Assembly: GCA_902477915.1 (NCBI GenBank)
Contig: CABSJA010000019.1
Span: 1-37,775, forward strand
Length of the DNA stretch: 37,775 bases
Direction: 5' to 3'
DNA from: an uncultured Veillonella sp.
GTDB taxonomy: Bacteria > Bacillota > Negativicutes > Veillonellales > Veillonellaceae
Shown here: positions 1-8,502 of the stretch, piece by piece
Layout of the letters: each line of letters starts with the position of its first letter
How positions within the stretch are numbered: position 1 is the first letter of the stretch
Notes under the pieces: generated by a model
Told to the model about the DNA's origin: nothing
Seen by the model: only the letters and a program-made list of their open reading frames with translations
Databases searched by the model: none
Position numbers and translations under genes: made by a program

Positions 1-32
1 TCTCTTGCAATGACTTGTTCAATTACTGCCAT
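1..32 (-). CDS. eno: Enolase, N-terminal fragment (runs off the window)
   Basis: Only the first ten codons are inside the window. They read MAVIEQVIAR followed by a partial Glu/Asp codon, which matches the usual enolase start (…VIAREILDSRGNP). Enolase interconverts 2-phosphoglycerate and phosphoenolpyruvate in the cytoplasm. A GAGGTG ribosome-binding site lies 5 bases before the ATG. The gene follows gpmI by about 134 bases on the same strand and so is the last visible member of the cggR-gap-pgk-tpiA-gpmI-eno operon, the same order as in Bacillus subtilis. The call rests on ten residues plus context. Confidence 0.85.
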   Translation of the reverse strand, partial: MAVIEQVIAR

Positions 33-166
33 TTCTTCACCTCATAAAATCTAATGGAATGACTATCATCTGGACCTATCATCTGACAGCCATTATATAT
101 TGAGCTAAACCATATAGGCTTATCACTCTAATAATTATAAATATAGTGAAAGCTAAAATCTCTACA

Positions 167-1693
167 TCATGCTTTTTTTATCAAACTATGACCAGTCATG
201 GATTTTGGTTGTTCTATGCCTGCCAAGTCTAATAATGTTGGCGCAATATCACATAATTTACCAGATTCTAATGTAGCTGATTTTAGAGTATCACTCATTA
301 AAATTAACGGTACCAAGTTCGTTGTATGTGCTGTATGCACCTTACCTGTTTCATGGTTAACCATAAGCTCTGCATTACCATGGTCTGCGGTAATCAACAA
401 ATGACCCTTTTTATTACGTATAGCCTCTACGATTCGACCTAAACAAGTATCTACTGCTTGCACTGCTTTAACAGCTGCTTCAAAGCTACCTGTATGACCG
501 ACCATATCTGGGTTTGCAAAGTTCAAGATAATCATGTCATATGTTTCATCTTGAATAGCTTGTACAACCTTATCAGTCACTTCATAAGCGCTCATCTCAG
601 GTTGTAAATCATAAGTTGCCACTTGAGGTGATTTTACAAGGATGCGGTCCTCGCCTTCAAATGGTTCCTCTTTACCGCCGTTGAAGAAGTACGTTACATG
701 GGCATATTTCTCTGTTTCAGCAATACGCAATTGACGATAGCCACCTACACTGAGTACTTCGCCTAATGTTTCTGACAAGATGTCTTTTTCGTACACAATA
801 TGAACTGGTAAGCCATCTTCATATTTGGTCATGGTCGCCATATACAAGGATAATGGTTCACGGTTAAAGCCATCAAATTCTGGCAATACTAAGGCTTTTG
901 TAAGTTCACGCCCACGGTCTGGACGGAAGTTACAGAAGATAACAGCATCACCATTCTTGATAGTTCCTTCAGTGTCAATCACTGTAGGAAGAACAAACTC
1001 ATCAGCTGCATCCTTATCATAAGATTGTTGTACCGCTTCACAAGCTGATGCGGCACTTTCACCTTGACCATGTACAATAGCATTGTAAGCAAGTTCCACA
1101 CGGTCCCAACGATTATCCCGATCCATTGCATAATAGCGACCACTAACGGTGGCAATTTTACCACAGTTTAGCTCTGCCATATATGCTTCTAAATCTTTGA
1201 TATAACCTTGTGCGCATTGAGGTGCTACATCACGACCATCGAGCAATGCATGTACATATACATGTTCAATACCATTGTCATGAGCGCCTTTAATAACAGC
1301 CTTGATATGTTCTAAAGAACAATGCACATTGCCATCAGAAACTAGGCCAATAAGATGTAAGCTTTGTTTTTTGCCTACTTCATACAGTTCCTTTATAACA
1401 GGGCGATTATAGAACTCGCCAGACTCAACGTCTTTAGTAATACGAGTTAAATCTTGGTACACAATACGACCAGAGCCAAGGTTTAAATGACCAACCTCAG
1501 AATTCCCCATTTGGCCTTCTGGAAGGCCTACCGCTAGTCCTGATGCTTCTAATTTTGTATGTGGATACATATCCCATAATTGATTAAAACAGTGCGGCTT
1601 CGCCTGTACCACAGCATTGGTTGTATCTGATTGATCTCCCATGCCAAAGCCATCTAGGATGACTAGCATTACGGGAGCCTTTAATTTAGCCAT
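167..1693 (-). CDS. gpmI: 2,3-bisphosphoglycerate-independent phosphoglycerate mutase
   Basis: The 508-residue protein interconverts 3- and 2-phosphoglycerate through a phosphoserine intermediate, with no bisphosphoglycerate cofactor and with two metal ions. Visible motifs: the N-terminal metal aspartate in ILDGFG (Asp14), the catalytic serine in GQMGNSEVGH (Ser65), TADHGNAE near the C-terminus and the following HTAHTTNLVP metal ligands. Length is normal for the family. I chose the ATG at 1693 (MAKLKAPV) because a GAGG lies 6 bases upstream; an ATG four codons earlier (1705) lacks such a site and would overlap the tpiA stop. Thirteen bases separate it from tpiA. Confidence 0.97.
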   Translation of the reverse strand: MAKLKAPVMLVILDGFGMGDQSDTTNAVVQAKPHCFNQLWDMYPHTKLEASGLAVGLPEGQMGNSEVGHLNLGSGRIVYQDLTRITKDVESGEFYNRPVIKELYEVGKKQSLHLIGLVSDGNVHCSLEHIKAVIKGAHDNGIEHVYVHALLDGRDVAPQCAQGYIKDLEAYMAELNCGKIATVSGRYYAMDRDNRWDRVELAYNAIVHGQGESAASACEAVQQSYDKDAADEFVLPTVIDTEGTIKNGDAVIFCNFRPDRGRELTKALVLPEFDGFNREPLSLYMATMTKYEDGLPVHIVYEKDILSETLGEVLSVGGYRQLRIAETEKYAHVTYFFNGGKEEPFEGEDRILVKSPQVATYDLQPEMSAYEVTDKVVQAIQDETYDMIILNFANPDMVGHTGSFEAAVKAVQAVDTCLGRIVEAIRNKKGHLLITADHGNAELMVNHETGKVHTAHTTNLVPLILMSDTLKSATLESGKLCDIAPTLLDLAGIEQPKSMTGHSLIKKA

Positions 1694-1706
1694 TTTTAAC
1701 CTCATA

Positions 1707-2477
1707 TTAAGCGCTTACTTGATTCGCCGCTTTAATAATATCAATAAATTCATCAACTACTAAAGATGCACCACCTACGAGTGCCCCATCAATATTAGGT
1801 TCTCCTAGGATTTCGAGAGCATTTTCAGATTTTACACTACCACCATATTGGATGCGCACAGCATCAGCAGTCTCATCATCGTATAAAGAGCGTATGTAAT
1901 CACGAATTTCTTTACATACTTCTTCAGCTTGATCGGCAGTTGCTGTTTTTCCTGTGCCGATAGCCCAAATTGGTTCGTACGCAACAATCAATTGGCTAAC
2001 TTGTTCTTTAGGAACGTCAACCAAAGCACCTTTAAGTTGAGACGTAATCCAGTCTAAAGTATGACCGGACTCACGTTGTTCTAAGCTTTCACCAACACAG
2101 ACAATAGGTGTCAAATTATGATGGAATGCACTTTTAATCTTTGCATTTACCGTCTCATCTGTTTCACCATAATATTCACGGCGTTCAGAGTGACCGATAA
2201 TAACATAATTGACGCCTACCTCTGTAAGCATAAGTGGTGAAATTTCACCAGTGAATGCACCAGCATCATGATAATCCATAGTTTGTGCGCCTACTGCAAT
2301 CGCTGTATCGCGTGTTAATGCTACAGCACGTTCAATAGCTGTAAAAGGCGGGCAAACAACTACATCACAGGATAATTCCATATCTTGTAACACGCTGTTA
2401 AACGCTTCGATCAGAATTGATCCAGACGCAATGGTGCCATTCATTTTCCAATTTCCTGCAATAATGGGTTTTCTCAT
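1707..2477 (-). CDS. tpiA: Triosephosphate isomerase
   Basis: This 256-residue TIM-barrel enzyme interconverts dihydroxyacetone phosphate and glyceraldehyde 3-phosphate. Substrate residues Asn9 and Lys11 sit in AGNWKMNG, the electrophile His96 in IIGHSERRE, the catalytic base Glu168 in AYEPIWAIGTGK, and the phosphate-binding loops are YGGSVK and DGALVGGASL. The start at 2477 (MRKPIIAGNW) is placed by homology. It follows the pgk stop after one base (TAA-T-ATG), with a GAGG site inside the end of pgk, so translation is probably coupled to pgk. A start eight codons upstream would overlap pgk and has no support. Confidence 0.97.
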   Translation of the reverse strand: MRKPIIAGNWKMNGTIASGSILIEAFNSVLQDMELSCDVVVCPPFTAIERAVALTRDTAIAVGAQTMDYHDAGAFTGEISPLMLTEVGVNYVIIGHSERREYYGETDETVNAKIKSAFHHNLTPIVCVGESLEQRESGHTLDWITSQLKGALVDVPKEQVSQLIVAYEPIWAIGTGKTATADQAEEVCKEIRDYIRSLYDDETADAVRIQYGGSVKSENALEILGEPNIDGALVGGASLVVDEFIDIIKAANQVSA

Positions 2478-2478
2478 A

Positions 2479-3657
2479 TTATGCCTCAGACAATGCAGCA
2501 ATACCTGGTAGAATTTTACCTTCTAAGAATTCCAAGGATGCGCCACCACCTGTGGAGATATGGCTAATCTTATCTGCTAAGCCACTTTTTTCAATAGCCG
2601 CTACAGAGTCGCCACCACCAACGATAGTCATCGCATCGGATTCAGCTACAGCTTTTGCTACCGCATTTGTACCAGCTGCAAAGTTTTCCATTTCAAATAC
2701 GCCCATAGGACCATTCCAAATAATAGTCTTCATTGGCGCCAATGCTTCTACATATAGCTCCCGTGTTTTAGGGCCAATATCTAGAACCATCCAACCATCT
2801 TCAATATTTTCAACGTCAACGATTTTAGTATTAGCATCGTTGCTGAAAGCATCAGCTACTACTGCATCAATTGGAGTCAATAATTTAGCCCCTGCTACAC
2901 GTGCTTCCATAACAAGATCTGTAGCGATAGCTTCTTGGCCTTCTTCGAATAAGGAGCTACCAATGTTACAGCCTTGTGCTTTAATGAAAGCGTTAGCCAT
3001 ACCGCCGCCGATAATCATGACATCAACTTTAGGTAATAAATTAGAAATTACAGAAATTTTATCTGTTACCTTAGCACCACCGATGATAGCTGCCATAGGT
3101 GTTTTAGGATGTACAACCGCTGCACTTAATGCTTCAATTTCTTTTTTGAGCAAGAAGCCTGCTGCCATCGGAATATAATCAGCAATACCAACTACGGACG
3201 CTGCATTACGGTGAGAAACACCAAACGCATCGTTGATGGCTACATCAGCAAGAGATGCTAATTGTTTAGCAAACTCAGGATCATTTTTAGTTTCTTCATT
3301 GTGGTAACGCAAGTTTTCAAGCATCAATACATCGCCAGGTTGTAATGCTTTTACAGCTTCTTCAACCTTAGGGCCAATGCAGTCATCTACGAATGCTACT
3401 GGTTTATTGATAAGCTCAGATAAATGTTTTGCACATGGTGCCAAAGACATTTCAGGTTTGCGTTCCCCTTTTGGACGACCAAAGTGAGAAGCAAGAATTA
3501 CCTTTGCCCCTTTTTCAATTAAATAATTGATAGTAGGTAATGCACTACGAATACGAGTGTCATCAGTGATGACACCGTCTTTCATAGGAACATTAAAATC
3601 AACACGAACAAATACTGTTTTGTTGTCTACTTGTAAACCATCGATTGTTAGTTTCAT
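2479..3657 (-). CDS. pgk: Phosphoglycerate kinase
   Basis: The 392-residue two-domain kinase transfers the acyl phosphate of 1,3-bisphosphoglycerate to ADP, or runs in reverse during gluconeogenesis. The N-terminal substrate domain shows VFVRVDFNVP and the basic patch ASHFGRPKG. The C-terminal nucleotide domain shows GGAKVTDKI, WNGPMGVFE and the glycine-rich GGGDSVAAI and STGGGASLEFLEG loops. Length is typical. The ATG at 3657 is chosen because a GGGAGG site lies 7 bases upstream and the protein then begins MKLTIDGLQV as expected. It lies 14 bases after gap. Confidence 0.97.
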   Translation of the reverse strand: MKLTIDGLQVDNKTVFVRVDFNVPMKDGVITDDTRIRSALPTINYLIEKGAKVILASHFGRPKGERKPEMSLAPCAKHLSELINKPVAFVDDCIGPKVEEAVKALQPGDVLMLENLRYHNEETKNDPEFAKQLASLADVAINDAFGVSHRNAASVVGIADYIPMAAGFLLKKEIEALSAAVVHPKTPMAAIIGGAKVTDKISVISNLLPKVDVMIIGGGMANAFIKAQGCNIGSSLFEEGQEAIATDLVMEARVAGAKLLTPIDAVVADAFSNDANTKIVDVENIEDGWMVLDIGPKTRELYVEALAPMKTIIWNGPMGVFEMENFAAGTNAVAKAVAESDAMTIVGGGDSVAAIEKSGLADKISHISTGGGASLEFLEGKILPGIAALSEA

Positions 3658-3671
3658 CAAAGCCTCCCGGA

Positions 3672-4682
3672 TTATAAGCCTTTGCTTGCTACGAATGCTG
3701 CCATATCGATAAGACGTTCGGAGTAACCCCATTCGTTATCATACCAAGAAACAACTTTTACCATGTTGCCATCCATAACCATTGTTAAATCAGCATCAAC
3801 AATGGAGCTGCGAGGATCAGAGCTGAAATCACAAGATACCAATGGTACATCGGATACACCAAGAATACCTTTTAATTCGCCAGCTGCTGCTTTGCGGAAT
3901 GCTTCGTTGATTTCTTCTTTAGTAGCTGGTTTTTCAAGTTCGCAAACAAGATCTGTAGCAGATACGTCCGGAGTAGGAACGCGCAATGCAAAACCGTCTA
4001 ATTTACCTTTTAATTGAGGCAATACTTTTGCAACCGCTTTGGCTGCACCAGTTGTTGTAGGAATGATAGACATTGCTGCTGCACGAGCACGACGAGGGTC
4101 TTTATGACGTGCATCAAGAATTTTTTGGTCATTTGTATAGGAATGAATTGTAGTCATCATACCACGTTTGATACCGAATTCATCGCATAAAACTTTAGCA
4201 AATGGAGCCAAGCAGTTTGTTGTACAAGATGCATTGGAGATGATGTGGTGTTTTGCAGGATCATACATATCTTGGTTTACACCCATAACCATAGTTAAGT
4301 CTTCGTTTTTACCAGGTGCAGAAATCAATACTTTTTTAACAGTAGGTTGATTCAAATGAACCTTTGCTTCCTCTGCATCGCGGTATTTACCAGTACATTC
4401 CATAACGATTTCTACGCCTTCTTCAGACCAAGGCAATTTAGAAGCATCGCGGTCATGGAATACGCGGATTTTTTTACCGTCAACATAGATATTGTCATCA
4501 TCAAATGTTACTTCATTAGGAATTGTGCCATGAACAGAGTCATATTTTAACAATAATGCAGTACCTTCATTATCGCCAGTAGCATTGATTGCTACAACTT
4601 CTACGTCAGGATTATTAATCGCTGCACGTACTACACATTTACCAATACGACCAAAACCGTTAATACCAACTTTTACTGCCAT
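3672..4682 (-). CDS. gap: Glyceraldehyde-3-phosphate dehydrogenase, type I, with NADP-type cofactor residues
   Basis: The 336-residue enzyme oxidises glyceraldehyde 3-phosphate with phosphate, or performs the reverse reaction in gluconeogenesis. The Rossmann motif is INGFGRIG (residues 7-14), the catalytic Cys153 lies in SNASCTTN and the partner His180 in MMTTIH. The residue normally Asp at the end of the second beta strand (AIND in NAD enzymes), which selects NAD, is Ala34 (AINATGD). The Leu-Pro pair that disfavours NADP, 38-39 residues after the catalytic Cys, is Ala191-Arg192. Both differences resemble the NADP-using chloroplast or GapB enzymes. An AGGAGG site precedes the ATG. It is the first structural gene after cggR. 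Confidence 0.97.
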   Translation of the reverse strand: MAVKVGINGFGRIGKCVVRAAINNPDVEVVAINATGDNEGTALLLKYDSVHGTIPNEVTFDDDNIYVDGKKIRVFHDRDASKLPWSEEGVEIVMECTGKYRDAEEAKVHLNQPTVKKVLISAPGKNEDLTMVMGVNQDMYDPAKHHIISNASCTTNCLAPFAKVLCDEFGIKRGMMTTIHSYTNDQKILDARHKDPRRARAAAMSIIPTTTGAAKAVAKVLPQLKGKLDGFALRVPTPDVSATDLVCELEKPATKEEINEAFRKAAAGELKGILGVSDVPLVSCDFSSDPRSSIVDADLTMVMDGNMVKVVSWYDNEWGYSERLIDMAAFVASKGL

Positions 4683-4740
4683 TGTTAGATCCTCCTAATA
4701 ACAAAAATATTCTAACAAAATATTTAACTACTAACTTCAT

Positions 4741-5766
4741 TTATAATGCTGAAATTTGTAACAATTGACGCATACCTTCTGCAGCTTGCTCATCGATGAT
4801 TAGTATACCTTTTTGACAAGCTCTCATAACACCTATAATGGCACTCGATTTATCTTGTCCTCCAGCCACAGCAATCACATTGGGAATTTTTGCAACATCA
4901 GGAAGTGATAAACCAATATTATTAGTGGAATAAATCAACTTACCATCTATATCGCAATATTGACCAAGAGCTTCGCCAACAGCATGATTATCTACTAACT
5001 GCTTACGCACATCATCAGCTATATGGCGTTGATCCGCCATTCTCATAGCTGTACCAATACCAAACAAGAGTACGTCAGTCCTACTAATAAGATCACCAAT
5101 TTCCTTGATTTGAGGTTCGCAAGTCATGAGCATATGCAATGAGTCTTGTGAAAGTCCATCAGGCAAATGGAGCATTTTATAGGTACCGCGAAGCCGTTCA
5201 GCAAGTACCGAAGCAATTACGTTAGCTTGATATTCTACAACCTCACCAACGCCACCACGGGCCGGTACAACAATAGGATTAAATGGTAATACAGGCATTT
5301 CCTCAGCTACTGCAGCCATTGTACTACCACCACTGATGGCAACTACAGAGTCCGGTTCTAATAATTCCTGTAATAACTTTGCTGCTGCAAAGCCTAGTTT
5401 TTTTACCATCAACGTTCCTTCTGTAGGAGTGATGATAACCCTATCGATATGAAGTGCTTCAGTCAATCGATGTTCTAGCTCGTTAATACGATCTAATTCA
5501 TTTAAAAAATTTCGCAACTTTGGAACAATTGCATGTCCCTCATCAGTGAGAAAAATCCCTGGTTTATAAATGTCTACAAGACCATTAGCACGCATTAGCT
5601 CAATATGACTTCTTACGGTTCGCTCTGGAAGGTCCGTTGCAGTAGCTAATGTTCTACGGCCTATAGGCTCTTCATAAACTAGGTGGTTTAATATTTTGTA
5701 TCGCTCCTTTAATACACTAACGATTTCAGGAACAATACGTTCACATATCATTAGAAACTCGTTCAT
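4741..5766 (-). CDS. cggR: Central glycolytic genes regulator, SorC/DeoR family repressor
   Basis: The 341-residue protein has an N-terminal winged-helix DNA-binding domain (roughly residues 20-75, with RRTLATATDLPERTVRSHIE as the helix-turn-helix region). The large C-terminal sugar-phosphate-binding domain contains AISGGSTMAAVAEEM and FGIGTAMRM. In Bacillus the orthologue (about 340 residues) represses the gap operon and is released by fructose 1,6-bisphosphate. Here it is the first gene of the same operon, 58 bases before gap, downstream of a recognisable two-repeat CggR operator (5798-5835), so autoregulation is expected. An AGGAGG lies 6 bases before the ATG. Ligand identity is inferred from the family. 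Confidence 0.93.
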   Translation of the reverse strand: MNEFLMICERIVPEIVSVLKERYKILNHLVYEEPIGRRTLATATDLPERTVRSHIELMRANGLVDIYKPGIFLTDEGHAIVPKLRNFLNELDRINELEHRLTEALHIDRVIITPTEGTLMVKKLGFAAAKLLQELLEPDSVVAISGGSTMAAVAEEMPVLPFNPIVVPARGGVGEVVEYQANVIASVLAERLRGTYKMLHLPDGLSQDSLHMLMTCEPQIKEIGDLISRTDVLLFGIGTAMRMADQRHIADDVRKQLVDNHAVGEALGQYCDIDGKLIYSTNNIGLSLPDVAKIPNVIAVAGGQDKSSAIIGVMRACQKGILIIDEQAAEGMRQLLQISAL

Positions 5767-5797
5767 CGGGTCCCTCCTTTACCCGTTGGGATTGTAT

Positions 5798-5835
5798 GAA
5801 TCGTTTTTCGTCCCATGTGAACAAAATTCGTCCCA
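5798..5835 (-). promoter_or_regulatory. CggR operator: two direct repeats 20 bp apart
   Basis: Read on the minus strand, TGGGAC occurs at 5835-5830 and again at 5815-5810, exactly 20 bp apart. The first copy is followed after six bases by TGTT, close to the TGTC of the Bacillus operator (CGGGAC-N6-TGTC-N4-CGGGAC-N6-TGTC, also 20 bp period). The second copy has a poorer downstream half (CGAT). The site lies about 24-61 bases after the predicted transcription start, as expected for a repressor acting just downstream of the promoter. Confidence 0.82.
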
Positions 5836-5865
5836 CCTAAAATAAAAAAATACTTTTACATTTGT

Positions 5866-5894
5866 ATTGTATACCCTATGTAGATTTTATTCAA
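5866..5894 (-). promoter_or_regulatory. Promoter of the cggR-gap operon
   Basis: The minus strand shows a -35 TTGAAT (5889-5894), a 17-base spacer and a -10 TACAAT (5866-5871). Transcription would begin near 5859, giving a leader of about 90 bases that contains the CggR operator. Confidence 0.75.
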
Positions 5895-5909
5895 GACTTT
5901 ATACGTAGA

Positions 5910-5962
5910 AAACGACATAATTTAGGGATTTTATACAGCTTTGTACCTAAATTATGTCGTTT
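5910..5962 (-). terminator. Long inverted repeat after upp, probable terminator
   Basis: Seventeen-base perfect arms (5910-5926 and 5946-5962) flank a 19-base loop. On the minus strand the stem follows the upp stop by 13 bases and is followed by TTTTC only, so the U-tract is weak. It lies just upstream of the cggR promoter. A role as a protein-binding palindrome is an alternative. Confidence 0.55.
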
Positions 5963-5975
5963 ACATATGTTTATT

Positions 5976-6602
5976 TTATTTTGTACCGAAGATACGGTCA
6001 CCAGCATCGCCTAAGCCAGGCAAAATGTAACCATGATCATTAAGTTTTTCATCAAGGGCTGCTACGTAAATAGGAACTTCAGGATGTTCTTTATTTACTG
6101 CTTCTACACCTTCAGGAGCTGCAACAAGACACATTAATTTGATGTTTTTAGCACCTTTTTCTTTTAGCAATGTAATAGCTGCTGCCGCACTACCACCAGT
6201 AGCGAGCATTGGGTCTGTTACGATAAAGTCGCGTTCACCTACGTCAGAAGGTAACTTGCAGTAATATTCTACTGGTTTTAATGTTTCTGGATCACGGTAT
6301 AAGCCGATATGACCAACCTTTGCAGTTGGAATCAAGTTAAGCATACCATTTACCATGCCTAGACCAGCACGAAGAATTGGAATAATACCCAATTTTTTAC
6401 CTGCAATACGTTTGCCAGTCATTTTAGTTAAAGGTGTTTGAACCTCTACATCCTCTAATGGTAAGCTACGTGTAATTTCATAGCCCATTAACATCGTAAT
6501 TTCATCAAGTAATTGTCTGAAATCTTTAGAGCCTGTTTCTACATCGCGCATCAATGTAACTTTGTGTTGAATCAATGGATGTGTCATAACATTAACTTTC
6601 AT
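5976..6602 (-). CDS. upp: Uracil phosphoribosyltransferase
   Basis: The 208-residue enzyme makes UMP from uracil and PRPP for pyrimidine salvage. The PRPP-binding motif is VTDPMLATGGSA in the middle of the protein. The uracil-binding C-terminal region is YILPGLGDAGDRIFGT. GIIPILRAGLGMV is also characteristic. The ATG at 6602 has an AGGAGG site 6-7 bases upstream; the open frame continues 15 codons further upstream without such a site. In Bacillus upp lies next to glyA, as here, but a strong terminator (6701-6732) separates the two, so upp is probably transcribed on its own. I could not pick a convincing promoter in 6603-6700. Confidence 0.96.
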   Translation of the reverse strand: MKVNVMTHPLIQHKVTLMRDVETGSKDFRQLLDEITMLMGYEITRSLPLEDVEVQTPLTKMTGKRIAGKKLGIIPILRAGLGMVNGMLNLIPTAKVGHIGLYRDPETLKPVEYYCKLPSDVGERDFIVTDPMLATGGSAAAAITLLKEKGAKNIKLMCLVAAPEGVEAVNKEHPEVPIYVAALDEKLNDHGYILPGLGDAGDRIFGTK

Positions 6603-6700
6603 GACTGTCCTCCTATAATACAATATACGTACCCTATTAGTATCCATATAACTTTCATATTTACTCTATCACAGATTCATAAATCATGCCATAAAAATAT

Positions 6701-6732
6701 TAAAAGGGATGTGATAATACACATCCCTTTTA
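6701..6732 (-). terminator. Terminator after glyA
   Basis: A perfect 13-base inverted repeat (6701-6713 and 6720-6732) with a 6-base loop lies 43 bases after the glyA stop. On the minus strand it runs into an AT-rich tract that includes TTTTT. Confidence 0.85.
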
Positions 6733-6775
6733 TTGTATTTAAACCTTATGTAAGTCTAATGGATTAATCCAAAGA

Positions 6776-8008
6776 TTAGTACAATGGATACGCTTCGCAA
6801 AGTGCTGCTACGCGTTTGCTTGCTGCTTCATGAACTGCTTTATCTTCAGGATTTTTAAGTACAGTTGCAATGATATCTGCAATTTCTTCCATATCTTTTA
6901 CTTGTAAGCCACGTGTTGTAAGCGCTGGTGTACCAAGACGGATACCGCTTGTTACAAATGGGCTAGCAGGATCGAATGGAATTGTATTTTTATTACATGT
7001 AATACCTACTTCATCAAGTAAATGTTCTGCTTCTTTACCTGTTAAGCCAGTATTGCGTACATCTACCAACATAACGTGAGTATCTGTACCACCAGAAACG
7101 ATTGTTAAGCCTTTTTCTTGCAATGCAGCAGCCAATGCTTTTGCATTATCGATAACTTGTTGTGCATATACTTTGAATTCTGGTTGTAATGCTTCACCAA
7201 ATGCAACAGCTTTAGCAGCGATAACATGCATCAAAGGGCCACCTTGAATACCAGGGAAGATTGCTTTATCGATTGCTTTAGCATATTTTTCTTTGCAAAG
7301 AATCATGCCACCACGAGGGCCACGCAATGTTTTATGAGTTGTGGTAGTAACGATATCAGCATATTCTACTGGGTTTGGATGTAAACCTGCTGCTACAAGA
7401 CCTGCAAAGTGAGCCATATCTACCATGAAGATAGCATCAACTTCATGAGCTACATCAGCCATTTTTTTGAAGTCGATTTGACGGCTGTAAGCACTACCAC
7501 CAGCGATGATCAATTTAGGTTTTGCTTCTAATACGATTTTACGGAACTCATCATAATCGATTTGTTGAGTTTCTGCATCTACACCGTAAGGTACTACGTT
7601 GAAATATGTACCAGATACGTTAACTGGAGAACCATGTGTTAAGTGACCACCATGGGACAAGTTCATACCCACAATAGTATCACCAGGTTGTAATAATGCG
7701 AAATACACGCCAAAGTTTGCTTGAGAACCAGAGTGAGGTTGTACGTTAGCATGTTCTGCACCGAACAAGCGTTTTGCACGTTCAATAGCTAATGTTTCGA
7801 TAACATCAACATTTTCACAACCGCCATAATAACGTTTACCAGGATACCCTTCTGCATATTTGTTAGTCAATACGCTACCCTGAGCTTCCATTACTGCTTG
7901 AGAAACAAAGTTTTCAGAAGCGATCATTTCTAATTTATCGCGTTGGCGTGCTAATTCTTGATTGATAACAGCTTGAATATTAGGGTCTTGTTTTTCTAAG
8001 AAACTCAT
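6776..8008 (-). CDS. glyA: Serine hydroxymethyltransferase
   Basis: The 410-residue PLP enzyme converts serine and tetrahydrofolate to glycine and 5,10-methylene-tetrahydrofolate, the main one-carbon source. The PLP lysine is Lys226 in TTTTHKTLRGPRGG. Other signatures are ASENFVS (residues 30-36), the NKYAEGYPGKRYYGGC region (49-64) and MVDMAHFAGLVA (196-207). Length is close to the E. coli enzyme (417). A GAGGAGG site precedes the ATG. It is the last gene of the operon with the arginine-phosphatase-like gene and rpiB, and is followed by a strong hairpin terminator. Confidence 0.97.
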   Translation of the reverse strand: MSFLEKQDPNIQAVINQELARQRDKLEMIASENFVSQAVMEAQGSVLTNKYAEGYPGKRYYGGCENVDVIETLAIERAKRLFGAEHANVQPHSGSQANFGVYFALLQPGDTIVGMNLSHGGHLTHGSPVNVSGTYFNVVPYGVDAETQQIDYDEFRKIVLEAKPKLIIAGGSAYSRQIDFKKMADVAHEVDAIFMVDMAHFAGLVAAGLHPNPVEYADIVTTTTHKTLRGPRGGMILCKEKYAKAIDKAIFPGIQGGPLMHVIAAKAVAFGEALQPEFKVYAQQVIDNAKALAAALQEKGLTIVSGGTDTHVMLVDVRNTGLTGKEAEHLLDEVGITCNKNTIPFDPASPFVTSGIRLGTPALTTRGLQVKDMEEIADIIATVLKNPEDKAVHEAASKRVAALCEAYPLY

Positions 8009-8053
8009 GAGTATCCTCCTCGTGCAAAACGAATATATATAGGTAATGATGTA

Positions 8054-8491
8054 TTATTTCTCTAATGCTTTAATTTTCTCTACACGGCGTGCGTGACGAC
8101 CACCTTCGAACTCTGTTTCCATAAAGATGGCTACAATATCGTTAGCTAGGCCAGGACCAATAACGCGTTCCCCCATTGTGAGAATATTAGCGTCATTATG
8201 TTCACGACATGCATGAGCAGAGAATGTATCATGACAAAGAGCAGCGCGAATACCAGCAATCTTATTTGCTGCAATACCGATACCAATACCAGTACCACAA
8301 ATCAAAATACCTCTGTCTGCTTGACCAGATACGACAGCATTTGCCACAGGTACAGCAATATCAGGATAGTCGCAAGAATCAGCCGTATGACAGCCAAAAT
8401 CCTCTACTTCATGTCCCAATGCATTTAATAATTCCTTAACGGATGCTTTTAAATGTAATCCGCCATGATCACAACCGATTGCAACTTTCAT
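8054..8491 (-). CDS. rpiB: Ribose-5-phosphate isomerase B
   Basis: The 145-residue protein of the RpiB/LacA/LacB family interconverts ribose 5-phosphate and ribulose 5-phosphate in the pentose phosphate pathway. It begins MKVAIGCDHGG with the active-site Asp-His. Cys65 in LICGTGIGIGIAANK supplies the catalytic thiol, and EHNDANILTMGERVIG is the usual C-terminal signature. The gene lies 11 bases after the phosphatase gene, in the order seen in Bacillus (ywlE-ywlF-…-glyA). A GGAG lies about 9 bases before the ATG. Confidence 0.95.
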   Translation of the reverse strand: MKVAIGCDHGGLHLKASVKELLNALGHEVEDFGCHTADSCDYPDIAVPVANAVVSGQADRGILICGTGIGIGIAANKIAGIRAALCHDTFSAHACREHNDANILTMGERVIGPGLANDIVAIFMETEFEGGRHARRVEKIKALEK

Positions 8492-8502
8492 AATTTCATC
8501 TC

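Noticed and set aside
2552..3178. A 208-codon plus-strand open frame opposite pgk
   Set aside because: pgk is complete and certain on the minus strand; the opposite frame is Ser/Ile-rich with no start signal or homology.
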